Under the pieces are notes generated by a model. That model had not been told where the DNA came from. It ran no database searches and saw only the letters and a list, made by a program, of their open reading frames with translations. A stretch of 64,000 bases of DNA, taken from the NCBI GenBank assembly GCA_019347945.1, contig JAHWKK010000008.1:82643-146642 (forward strand). The letters run 5' to 3'. The DNA is from Acidobacteriota bacterium. Lineage in GTDB: Bacteria; Acidobacteriota; Thermoanaerobaculia; Gp7-AA8; JAHWKK01. The first letter of the stretch is position 1. Every line of letters begins with the position of its first letter. The position numbers and the translations under genes are program-made. Positions 18,457 through 25,193 of this stretch are shown here, in pieces.

Positions 18457-19806
18457 TTACACCATGTAGGGCAGATCCGAGCCCTTCGTGGGATACGCCC
18501 ACATGACCTGCTTCAGCTCCCCCGCTGGAATCCCGCTCTGCATCGCCAGCGCAAACAGGTTGATCAGCTCTTCGGAGCCGTGACCGAGGAGGTGCGCCCC
18601 CACGATGCGTCCGGTAGCGCGCTCGACGAGCACCTTGTGCATCGCCGCGTCTTCACCGATGCGGCGCGAGCTGAACCAGCCGGAGGTCTGCTGCATCTGA
18701 ACCTCGATCTCGACACCGCTGTCACGTGCGTCCTTCTCGCTCAGGCCGACGCGGGCGAGGGGGGGTATCGTGAAGACGACACTGGGAATCACCTCATGCG
18801 TGGCTTCCCGCGCTCCCTCCTTCACGATGTTCGACCCGATGATGTGCCCGTGAGCGACGGCAACGGGTGTGAGTGGAATGCCGGCGTCGGCGGCGTCCCC
18901 ACCAGCCCATACTGCACTGTTCGAGACGCTTCGCAGGGTGCGATCGACCGTGATGCCTCGAGGAGTGGCCTCGACTCCTCCTGCTTCGAGATCGAGAGGA
19001 TCGATTCGCGCAACACGACCTCCGCCATGAACCACGAGCTCGGTCGGTACCGTCGCAGAACCTTCCGGACCTTCGATCGCTACATCGAATCCGTCCCCGC
19101 GCGAGCTCACCCCGACCACCTTTGTTTCCGTCAGGATTTCGATTCCGAGGCTTCGGGTCGCCTCGACCAGCGTCTCGACCAGCTCTGGTTCGAAGGGTCC
19201 GAGCGGCCTTTGCGCCATCTCCAGGATTCTCACCCGTGATCCAGCGCGGGCGGCGACGTGCGCAAATTCGAAGCTGATGAATCCACCACCGACGAAGGTG
19301 ACGTCTCGCGGTAGCGACTCGACATCGAGAAAGTCGGTGCTGGTCATCAGATGGCTGGCTCCCTCGAACGGAAACGGGAACGGCTCGGCCCCTGTCGCGA
19401 TCACGATCTGGTCGGCGCGTACCTCGATGCCCTCGAGATCGAGTGTGCCCGGTCCTTTGAAACGCGCCCGTGCATGCCGTGTCTCCACGCCAGCCTTCTG
19501 CAGCCGTCGCTCACTCTTCTCAGGTACCGGATCAGTGAAGCTCCGCTTGAAGCGCTGAAGCTCCGCCCAATCGATCTCCACGGATTCGCTGCGCACTCCC
19601 GATCCTCGCATCCGCCGGGTCCAGTCGATCGCTTCGGCTGCCGCGACGAGGATCTTCTTCGGATCACACCCGCGCAGTGCACAGGTCCCGCCGTAGGGAA
19701 GCTCGTCCGTGATCAGTACCTTCCGTCCAGCTGCGGCACAGCGCACCGCAGCGGTCTGTCCTGTCGCCCCGGTACCGATCACCACGACCTCGAATCTCGC
19801 GTTCAT
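18457..19806 (-). CDS. FAD-dependent pyridine nucleotide-disulfide oxidoreductase
   Basis: This 449-residue flavoenzyme belongs to the glutathione reductase/mercuric reductase superfamily. It shows GTGATGQTAA (FAD), the redox-active CxxxxC in YGGTCALRGCDPKK, the NAD(P) site VGGGFISFEFAHVA, and GGDAAD. The C-terminus ends WAYPTKGSDLPYMV and lacks the vicinal Cys pair of MerA, so Hg(II) reduction as in MerA is not assured. In this operon it could supply electrons to the DsbD/CcdA-type selenoproteins or to a small-molecule thiol. A CsoR-type dyad lies 30 nt upstream. Confidence 0.85.
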   Translation of the reverse strand: MNARFEVVVIGTGATGQTAAVRCAAAGRKVLITDELPYGGTCALRGCDPKKILVAAAEAIDWTRRMRGSGVRSESVEIDWAELQRFKRSFTDPVPEKSERRLQKAGVETRHARARFKGPGTLDLEGIEVRADQIVIATGAEPFPFPFEGASHLMTSTDFLDVESLPRDVTFVGGGFISFEFAHVAARAGSRVRILEMAQRPLGPFEPELVETLVEATRSLGIEILTETKVVGVSSRGDGFDVAIEGPEGSATVPTELVVHGGGRVARIDPLDLEAGGVEATPRGITVDRTLRSVSNSAVWAGGDAADAGIPLTPVAVAHGHIIGSNIVKEGAREATHEVIPSVVFTIPPLARVGLSEKDARDSGVEIEVQMQQTSGWFSSRRIGEDAAMHKVLVERATGRIVGAHLLGHGSEELINLFALAMQSGIPAGELKQVMWAYPTKGSDLPYMV

Positions 19807-19835
19807 AGCTGGCGGGGGTGCACGTTTGGTACCGG

Positions 19836-19851
19836 ACCCCCCAGGGGGGAT
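19836..19851. promoter_or_regulatory. CsoR-type operator upstream of the reductase gene
   Basis: ACCCCCC-A-GGGGGGAT forms a C-tract/G-tract dyad 30 nt before the reductase start. It nearly matches the dyad at 18392-18408, which suggests that one CsoR-family repressor controls two internal promoters of the operon. Confidence 0.6.
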
Positions 19852-19878
19852 ACAACCGTGACGAACGGCATTCTTTCC

Positions 19879-20583
19879 TCAGCCGGACGCGCGCATCATG
19901 ACCAGCCCCGACCATGCGAACCAGATGGCGACGGCGAAGAGAATGATGGCGCTGGCGAGCTCGATCGGTCGCTGAGAACGGCGGATGCGGAAGATGGCTC
20001 GTGATGCCGCACCGGCGAACCAGCCGACGAGGAGGAAGGGAAGGCCTCGTCCGATCGCATACGCGAGCGAGAGAAATGCTCCCCAGGCTGGCTTCCCGAC
20101 CGCCGCGGAGAGAGTCAACAGGAGCATCAGCGGGCCGGCCGAGGTTGTCACGGCCGCAATGCTGTAGACGGCCCCGTATGCGAATGCACCCGCGACTCCC
20201 CATTGCGGCGGACGGATCGTACGGGACCGCCGCGGAATGACGGCGATCAGTCCAGCAAGGAAAGAGATCGCCGCGATGGTGAAGGTGAATAGGACGTCGT
20301 ACTGCCTGAGGACCTGTCCGGCATACGCGGCGACCGTCCCGAGGATCACGAGAACACTGATCACCGCGGCGAAGAACGAGGCCGACAGGACAAGGCTGCG
20401 ATTGCGGCTGTGGGCTCCGGAGCTGTCTGCACCCACGTACCCCGCGATTCCCGCACCTGCGGGAATGGTGAATGGTCACGTCGCGGTCGAGAGTAATCCA
20501 GCGACGAGCCCTATCAGAATCGCGAGTCCCGGGGCTCCCGCGATCGCATCGGAAAAACGCGCGATCAGCTCAACCGGCGACAT
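19879..20583 (-). CDS. CcdA/DsbD-family membrane protein, predicted selenoprotein (Sec36)
   Basis: Translation from ATG 20583 reads MSPVELIARFSDAI...GLLSTAT, meets TGA at 20478-20476, and continues in the same frame as PFTIPAGAGIAGYVG for 198 more codons with six hydrophobic helices. In CcdA/DsbD proteins a conserved Cys sits at the end of TM1 before a proline, and the TGA falls in that place (T-U-P). The second Cys position, before GP in TM4, is Ser (TTSAGPL). A perfect 8-bp stem with loop AGGT follows (20447-20466). Without selenocysteine only a truncated GTG-start ORF (20436) would be called. The start overlaps the upstream membrane gene by 14 nt. The likely job is moving reducing equivalents across the inner membrane. 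Confidence 0.82.
20447..20466 (-). promoter_or_regulatory. SECIS-like hairpin of the CcdA-type selenoprotein
   Basis: On the minus strand an 8-bp perfect stem, ATTCCCGC/GCGGGAAT, holds the loop AGGU. The loop starts 17 nt after the TGA. In E. coli fdhF the SelB-binding loop AGGUCU also starts 17 nt after the UGA. The match in distance and loop sequence is strong support for selenocysteine insertion. Confidence 0.8.
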
Positions 20584-20997
20584 GGATCAGAATCCTTCCG
20601 GCAGTCCAGAAGATCAGGGATGGTAGGACGAGCATCTGCAGAATCGGAATCCATCCGACACGAAGCCCGGGGATCCGGGGCATTCGATCGCCGTACTCCC
20701 ATCGACGGAGACGGTGCACGGCGATAAGCTCGACCAGGAACGCGAGCACGAGCCCGGTGACGAGGATAAGCGCCAGTCTCATCCAGTCCATGACGACGAA
20801 CCACGCGACCGTTCCGAAGGCGATCCAGCCGGCGATCAGAATCAAAACGATCATGAGACCGTCTCCCAGAGATGCAATGAGACACCGGCGCAGCCGGCGC
20901 GACCCGTCTCGCTGCATCCATAAAGCGGAAACTGCAGCATCTCCCACGCGAGATTCACCGCGACGGCGATAACGAACACTAGAAGGATGCCGGCCAT
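20570..20997 (-). pseudogene. Frameshifted small membrane protein (paralogue of 30375-30818)
   Basis: ATG 20997 begins AGILLVFVIAVAVNLAWEMLQFPLYGCSETGRAG. The frame then stops early. The homologous remainder, SLGDGLMIVLILIAGWIAFGTVAWFVVMDW...WEYGDRMPRIPGLRVGWIPILQM, is in another frame and ends at 20570. The two parts together match the layout of the intact 147-residue protein at 30375-30818 (HFAWEMAQ; GDVVITLVAFF; WSYADDMPTIVG). A single indel around 20880-20910 would join them. Either the gene is inactivated, or there is a base-call error or programmed shift. Its stop overlaps the selenoprotein start at 20583, so it belongs to the operon. Confidence 0.6.
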
Positions 20998-21050
20998 GGT
21001 GACTTCCACGAATCAGGTTTCTCTCTTCCCGCTGTCGCTCCACAGTGGAG

Positions 21051-21427
21051 TCACGTAGAGTTCTCCTCATCTTCGAGAGCTTCGAGGATCGGACATTCAA
21101 CATCGTCGGTGGCGCAGGCGCAGGAAACGACCAGAGCATCCAGCGCTCTTCGGATCGACTGGAGCTGCCGGATCTTATCCTTGACGCTGTCGATCTTCTG
21201 TTGCGCCATCAGACGGATCTGATCGCGATCGATTCCGCGTGCGGATCGCATTTCCAGAAGATCGTGAACTTCCTCGAGAGTAAAGCCGAGATCCTGGGCA
21301 GTACGAGCCTGCACCGTTGTGCCTGCGGGTCCGGACCGGCATCGGCCGCTGGCTTCTCGCATGCCGCGGCGACCAGCGCGGCCGCACTGATGATCAGAAG
21401 GCGAGATGCCATGTTCATACGATTCAT
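21051..21427 (-). pseudogene. Chimera: lipoprotein signal peptide joined to a MerR C-terminal half
   Basis: ATG 21427 with an AGGAG site starts a lipoprotein leader (MASRLLIISAAALVAAACEKPAADAG), whose mature domain is missing after about 37 residues. From about 21325 another frame encodes the C-terminal part of a mercury-type MerR regulator: RTAQDLGFTLEEVHDLLEMRSARG, a dimerisation helix, and the Hg-ligand region VVSCACATDDVECPILEAL. The MerR DNA-binding domain is absent. A deletion seems to have joined a periplasmic protein gene to a merR gene. The MerR half alone could act as a dominant dimer partner only if some internal start is used. Confidence 0.6.
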
Positions 21428-21449
21428 CGATTTCTCCTTTTTTCCTGCA

Positions 21450-22511
21450 TCAAACGGTGAAGACGCGAGAGAACTCCTGCGCGAAGATCGCGAGAATGAG
21501 GAGCCACGTGCCCACTGTGACGAGAATCCAGCCTCCGATCCGCTTGACGTCCTTCGCCCGGGCCTGCATCCGCTCGAGAACCTGTTCCTGTGCGCTTGCA
21601 ATGGAGAAGGAAAGTGAAAACATCAGAATGACGATCGCCAGTGCGGCGACGGCGAAGGCTCCCAGCGCCGAGGCGGCACTGCCGATTGTGAGGGCATGTC
21701 CGGCCAGACCGGTCAGAATAGGCCCCGTTCAGCCAAACCCCGCAAGAAGATAGCCGAATCCGAAAAGCCCGAACGACAGCACCGGATGATCCCGGCGTCT
21801 ACGCGCCTGGGCCCGCATGAACGGACGACCCATCACGCCGAGCCGGTGGAGAGGGTTCGGCAAGATCCCCATCTGGACGAGACCGAGCACGATCAGAAAG
21901 ATACCGACAGTCGTCCTGATCGTCCGGCCGGCAGTGCTGGTGAATGTAACGCCGGCGAACAGCGTTCCCGCGCCGAAAGCAATCGCCGCTCCGGCGAGGA
22001 TCAGGAAGAGTGCCGCTCCGATCGAAAGCGACGTGGCAAAAAGGACAGCGCGGCGGGCCGTCCCCGGACCGCGGCCGGATTCACGAGCCAGGAGCGTCAC
22101 CAGCAGCGGGAACACGCACGGAGAAAAAAACGATGCGACCCCCGCACCGATCGAAAGAACGATCAGACCCGAAAAATCGACGGCGGGAAGATCAAAGCGG
22201 GGGTAGAGCTCATAGCCGGCATAGCCGACGAGGGCAAGGAGTATCAGCGCTCCGATGATGAAGAGGTAGGGCCGCGAACGGGCGACCGGTCCCGGAGAGG
22301 GTTCGCTCCTCGGTGGAAAACCCGCGTCGCTCAGTCGCCGCGCGAGCTCCTCCTGCGAGACGACCGATTTATCATGCTCGATCGTCACGCTGCGGCCGAC
22401 CGTGTCGACCTCGAGCATCTCGATCCCCTCAACCTCCTCCATTTCGTTCCGGATCATCTCCGAGCACCCGTCGCAGGTGATTGGTAAATTGTCGAACGTG
22501 GTTTTGCTCAC
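21450..22511 (-). CDS. HMA-DsbD/CcdA fusion, predicted selenoprotein (Sec261)
   Basis: The 353-codon frame starts at ATG 22511. Residues 1-65 are an HMA domain with the CDGC motif (LPITCDGCSEMIRNEMEEVEGI). A CcdA/DsbD-type domain follows with FFSPCVFPLL at the first redox Cys. At the second redox site the sequence is AGFG-TGA-TGPILTGLAG (21731-21729), where relatives have Cys before the GP. The frame continues through further TM helices to the TGA stop at 21450, ending FAQEFSRVFTV. So the redox pair would be Cys/Sec. Conventional annotation would truncate it at residue 260. It follows the Sec-HMA gene by 43 nt. Function inferred: transmembrane electron or metal transfer coupled to a cytosolic metal-binding domain. 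Confidence 0.82.
21700..21728 (-). promoter_or_regulatory. Candidate SECIS region of the HMA-DsbD selenoprotein
   Basis: The apical-loop-like sequence CGGTCT begins 17 nt after the TGA, as in the other cases and in E. coli. The stem is weak: a 4-bp CCGG/CCGG hairpin (21712-21709 with 21703-21700), or mismatched pairing around CGGTCT. This is the least convincing of the four hairpins. Confidence 0.4.
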
Positions 22512-22554
22512 CGGACGAGCCTCGGCATCGAGCCTTTTCCGTTGTCAGCGTTCA

Positions 22555-23079
22555 TCAGTCCCGCGTCCCTTTCGCCTCCGAGCGCAGAGCGAACTCCCTC
22601 ACATGAAGCATCCGCGGGAGCTCGTCGCCTCGGTCTTCACGGATGATCCCCGTCACGACGATTTGTTTGCCGGAAAAGCCATCATGAATCTCCTTTGCGA
22701 TGCCTTTCGAAGAAGGGTGGTCTTCGAGTAGATAAACGATGCCGGAGCCGGTCACCTCAAGCGCCGGCAGTTCGCGATGAATCGCCGTGCCCGCGATGCG
22801 GACGGTCGCATGCTTCGGAGTGAAGCCGCTGTCGATCGCCACCTGGCGGATCTCGTCGACAGTGACCTCATTCTCCGGCTTGAATTGAATTGTGGCAATT
22901 CCCTCGTTCAGGGAAACTTCCACCGATTCGACGCCATCAATCTTCTCTAGTGCCACGCGCACGGCGTGAGCGCAGACGGCTCAGTCCATGCCGAAGATCG
23001 TCTGACGCATCTCCAGCAGCTCTGCATCGACCGTAACCAGGATCAAGATCAGCAATACCATCAGTGCAGCACGTCTCAT
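22555..23079 (-). CDS. Periplasmic HMA protein, predicted selenoprotein (Sec33)
   Basis: ATG 23079 has a GGAGGAG ribosome binding site and a short signal peptide (MRRAALMVLLILILVTVDA). It then reads RQTIFGMD-TGA-AVCAHAVRVALEKIDGVESVEVSLNEG, so the TGA (22983-22981) replaces the first Cys of the GMxCxxC metal site. The HMA domain (about residues 25-95) is followed by an 80-residue C-terminal domain that may be an OB fold (VRIAGTAIHRELPALEVTGSGIVYLL). A paralogue with the same TGA lies at 26064-26609. This is the first gene of the minus-strand operon and has its own MerR-type promoter at 23107-23138. The predicted role is binding a soft metal with a Sec/Cys pair. Confidence 0.85.
22953..22969 (-). 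promoter_or_regulatory. SECIS-like hairpin of Sec-HMA protein 1
   Basis: On the minus strand the stem TCACGC/GCGTGG (one U-G pair) holds the loop CGTGC, starting 17 nt after the TGA. The paralogue at 26189 has CCACGC/GCGTGG with the same loop, so the one stem difference (C to U) keeps pairing. Confidence 0.75.
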
Positions 23080-23106
23080 CGCTCCTCCATTCAAAATGTT
23101 CGACCA

Positions 23107-23138
23107 ACCGTAGCACTTCCATCCGACTGGAAGGTCAA
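23107..23138 (-). promoter_or_regulatory. MerR-type promoter/operator of the minus-strand selenoprotein operon
   Basis: Reading the minus strand, TTGACC (-35) is followed by the perfect dyad CTTCCA-GTCGGA-TGGAAG and a -10-like TACGGT, with a 19-20 bp spacer. The long spacer with a central dyad is the hallmark of promoters activated by MerR-family metal sensors. The site lies 28 nt upstream of the ATG at 23079 and shares its core with the sites at 23584 and 23629. Confidence 0.75.
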
Positions 23139-23170
23139 GCAAGCGGCGGAGGGAGTGTACGGGGAGTCAA

Positions 23171-23536
23171 TCACGTCCCCGCTCTTCCTGATTTCACCTG
23201 GTAGTGTATTGTCTGCTGTTGGATCTTTCCGCCACGGATGACGAAGGAATCGACGCCCTCGTGAACGAATGACGCATCCGATTCTCCGTCCCATACCAGC
23301 AGCGCGACCTCTCCCGCCGTTCTCTTCACTTTGTAACGGAAACGAGCATCTGGAAGCTGACGGTTCAGCAGAGCGGCCGCCTTGCGCACGCCGTCGTGCC
23401 CGTGAAATGTTCCGAAGCTCGTCAGCAGGACCGCATCACTCGCATAGTTTCGACCCAGATCGTCGTCTACGCTGCCCGTTTGCGACTCTCGCAGATGGTC
23501 CTCGAAAACTTCTTCGGTGCTCCGGGTGCTATTCAT
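23171..23536 (-). CDS. SnoaL/NTF2-like protein
   Basis: This 121-residue cytoplasmic protein has the cone-shaped NTF2-like fold signature: VFEDHLRESQTGSVDDDLGRNYASDAVLLTSFGTFHGHDGV and a C-terminal VIRGGKIQQQTIHYQV. The ligand is unknown. It starts at ATG 23536, just downstream of a MerR-type promoter (23584-23615), so it is probably metal-induced with its neighbours. A secreted relative lies at 32451-32900. Confidence 0.7.
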   Translation of the reverse strand: MNSTRSTEEVFEDHLRESQTGSVDDDLGRNYASDAVLLTSFGTFHGHDGVRKAAALLNRQLPDARFRYKVKRTAGEVALLVWDGESDASFVHEGVDSFVIRGGKIQQQTIHYQVKSGRAGT

Positions 23537-23583
23537 CCGCCGATCCTCCTTTCAACATCTTTCGCTCGAATCAGGATCTGCAC

Positions 23584-23615
23584 CTTATACACCTTCGAGT
23601 CGACTGAAAGGTCAA
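23584..23615 (-). promoter_or_regulatory. MerR-type promoter/operator of the SnoaL-like gene
   Basis: On the minus strand TTGACC is followed by a long dyad (CCTTTCAGT CGA CTCGAAGG, imperfect) and TATAAG, with a 19-20 bp spacer. The layout equals the other two MerR-type sites, although the dyad is less perfect. Confidence 0.65.
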
Positions 23616-23628
23616 AGTTCATCGCCGC

Positions 23629-23659
23629 TTGACCTTCCACTCGAATGGAAGCATTAAAT
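23629..23659 (+). promoter_or_regulatory. MerR-type promoter/operator of the plus-strand metal operon
   Basis: TTGACC at 23629-23634, a perfect dyad CTTCCA-CTCGAA-TGGAAG at 23634-23651, and TTAAAT at 23654-23659 give the 19-bp spacer typical of MerR-activated promoters. It lies 50 nt before the copper-storage protein start, back-to-back with the minus-strand site at 23584-23615. Confidence 0.78.
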
Positions 23660-23709
23660 TGCATTTTTCACTCAGCAAACGTAGCCACCAACCGACAGAA
23701 GGAGGAGTC

Positions 23710-24054
23710 ATGAGTCCAGCTACGGCCACGAAGCAATCGAATCGACAGGAATGTATCGACCGATGTGTAGAGATGGTTCAGGTGGTTTCGCGGTGCATCG
23801 ACGAATGTCTGCGGGCGGATGCGAAGCGCGCGTCGGAGTGCATCCGCGCCTGCCTCGACTGTCTCGACCTCTGCATCGCCTGCGCAAAAATGCTCAGTCG
23901 CGGTTCCGAAAGCGCCCCATGCCCGGAGTGCGCTGAGGTGTGTGAGAGGTGTGCCGATCTTTGCGATGAGTTGCAGGATCTTGGCGACGCGCTGCGGGAG
24001 TGCGCCGAAGCGTCTCGGCGATGCGCCGAGGCATGCCGCGCGATGGTCGGGTAG
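23710..24054 (+). CDS. Csp-like copper storage four-helix protein
   Basis: The 114-residue protein is made of amphipathic helices with Cys at helical spacing: ECIDRCVEMVQVVSRCIDECLRA, ECIRACLDCLDLCIACAKML, CPECAEVCERCADLCDELQ and ECAEASRRCAEACRAMV. This is the DUF326/Csp pattern, in which many Cu(I) ions are held inside the bundle. No signal peptide is present, so it should be cytosolic (Csp3-like). ATG 23710 has a GGAGGAG ribosome binding site. It is the first gene after the MerR-type promoter at 23629. Confidence 0.87.
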   Translation: MSPATATKQSNRQECIDRCVEMVQVVSRCIDECLRADAKRASECIRACLDCLDLCIACAKMLSRGSESAPCPECAEVCERCADLCDELQDLGDALRECAEASRRCAEACRAMVG

Positions 24055-24137
24055 AACTTTTAGCGGCCCCTGCTCGAATGCCCGGTGCTCGTGCGCCCTT
24101 CCCGGGGCGGTGATGGCTCTCCAGCTCGATGGGAATA

Positions 24138-24151
24138 TGTACCGCGGTACA
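24138..24151. promoter_or_regulatory. Perfect 14-bp palindrome before the HMA gene
   Basis: TGTACCGCGGTACA is a perfect palindrome 53 nt upstream of the start at 24204. It may be an operator, and GTAC half-sites also occur in classical mer operators. The -35/-10 context is not clear. Confidence 0.35.
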
Positions 24152-24203
24152 GGGATCGTTACCCTCACTGTCGTACAAAAAATCAGGAGCAGAGGAGCTG
24201 AGC

Positions 24204-24551
24204 ATGTTGAATGGGAAACGTATCGCCGCGGGAGTTCTGGTTCTCTTCAGCGCCATCGGTTTGTCGGCGTTGACCGTCACGCAGGAGCCGCAGAAGAAGC
24301 GACCGAATGAAGAGGCGAAAGCCATTCCGGTTGAGCTGGTGCTGCACGTCGAGGGCATGCACTGCGGGAATTGTGCGAAATCGCTGATGACGGTCCTGAA
24401 CAATACTGACGGAGTACTGGCGGCTGACGTGGTCTTCGAATCGAAGGAAGCTCGCATTCGCTTCGACGAGACGAGGATCAGCAAAGCGGATCTGATCGCG
24501 CTCGTCGAGGAGCTCGGATTCGAGGGTCGTGTAAAAACTCCGAAGGAGTGA
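24204..24551 (+). CDS. Secreted HMA-domain metal-binding protein
   Basis: This 115-residue protein has an N-terminal signal or anchor segment (AAGVLVLFSAIGLSALTVT), a charged linker, and one HMA domain with canonical GMHCGNCAKSL (Cys/Cys). It continues VLNNTDGVLAADVVFESKEARIRFDE. It probably binds Cu(I) or Hg(II) in the periplasm. It follows the copper-storage gene and precedes a MerT-like gene, an arrangement parallel to merT-merP on the minus strand but with the gene order reversed. Confidence 0.8.
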   Translation: MLNGKRIAAGVLVLFSAIGLSALTVTQEPQKKRPNEEAKAIPVELVLHVEGMHCGNCAKSLMTVLNNTDGVLAADVVFESKEARIRFDETRISKADLIALVEELGFEGRVKTPKE

Positions 24552-24555
24552 CATC

Positions 24556-24768
24556 GTGCAGACGCTGAAATCGCGAAAGCTCAGTCCCACGGACCTGCTC
24601 AGCAGTTCTCTCGTGGTGGCAATCGACCGCGCGCCGACCGGCCTCAGCGCCCGGTCATTCCAGCTCGGACAGCGCCTCCAGGTCACCGGCTCGATCGGCA
24701 AGACCCGAGATGGTGGCGTCGGCTTCGTCGCTTCGACAATCCAGGCCAGTGATGGAGGCCGAACGTGA
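24556..24768 (+). CDS. Small hypothetical protein, possible OB fold
   Basis: This 70-codon frame starts at GTG 24556, 5 nt after the HMA stop, and overlaps the next start by 4 nt, so spacing supports translation. The middle, FQLGQRLQVTGSIGKTRDGGVGFVAST, looks like part of a small beta barrel. There is no signal peptide and no Cys. I do not recognise a family. Confidence 0.45.
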   Translation: MQTLKSRKLSPTDLLSSSLVVAIDRAPTGLSARSFQLGQRLQVTGSIGKTRDGGVGFVASTIQASDGGRT

Positions 24769-25193
24769 ATATGGTTCGAAACGCGAGTCTCACCCGTTCG
24801 AGAACCACCAGCAGCGTGGGCAGTTTCTTTTCTCTTTTTACATCGGTCGGCACGCTCCTCTGTTGTGCTCTCCCTTCGCTTCTGGTTCTCATCGGTCTCG
24901 GTGCGACGGTTGCCTCGACACTCTCGGCAGCCCCGTGGCTCGTGACCCTGTCGCGCAATAAGGAGTGGATGTTCCTTGGCTCGGGGCTGATGATCGGTGC
25001 AAATTTCTTCTACGTCTATTCAGTGGGGCCGCGTCTTCGGGCTCATCAGCTCTCCTGCGATCCCTCCGCTCCGGAGGCATGTGACGTCGCCACTCGTTTC
25101 AGCCGCGTCACGCTCTGGATCTCCGCGGCTGTGTGGGCGGCTGGATTTTTCGTGGCCTTCATTCTCGGACCATTACTGATGAGGTTTGGATGA
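24765..25193 (+). CDS. MerT-like membrane metal transporter
   Basis: The 142-residue protein has three to four TM segments. TM1 has SVGTLLCCALPSLLV, the vicinal pair of MerT-type transporters. A loop with SCDPSAPEACD gives the second Cys pair. It is longer and more divergent than the merT at 18005 and ends with an extra TM helix. It overlaps the preceding gene by 4 nt and the next gene by 4 nt (ATGA), so it is tightly coupled in the operon. The substrate is not determined; Hg(II) or Cu(I) are candidates. Confidence 0.7.
   Translation: MNMVRNASLTRSRTTSSVGSFFSLFTSVGTLLCCALPSLLVLIGLGATVASTLSAAPWLVTLSRNKEWMFLGSGLMIGANFFYVYSVGPRLRAHQLSCDPSAPEACDVATRFSRVTLWISAAVWAAGFFVAFILGPLLMRFG

Noticed and set aside
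18457..19806. Calling the flavin reductase MerA
   Set aside because: It lacks an N-terminal HMA domain and the C-terminal vicinal cysteines needed by MerA.
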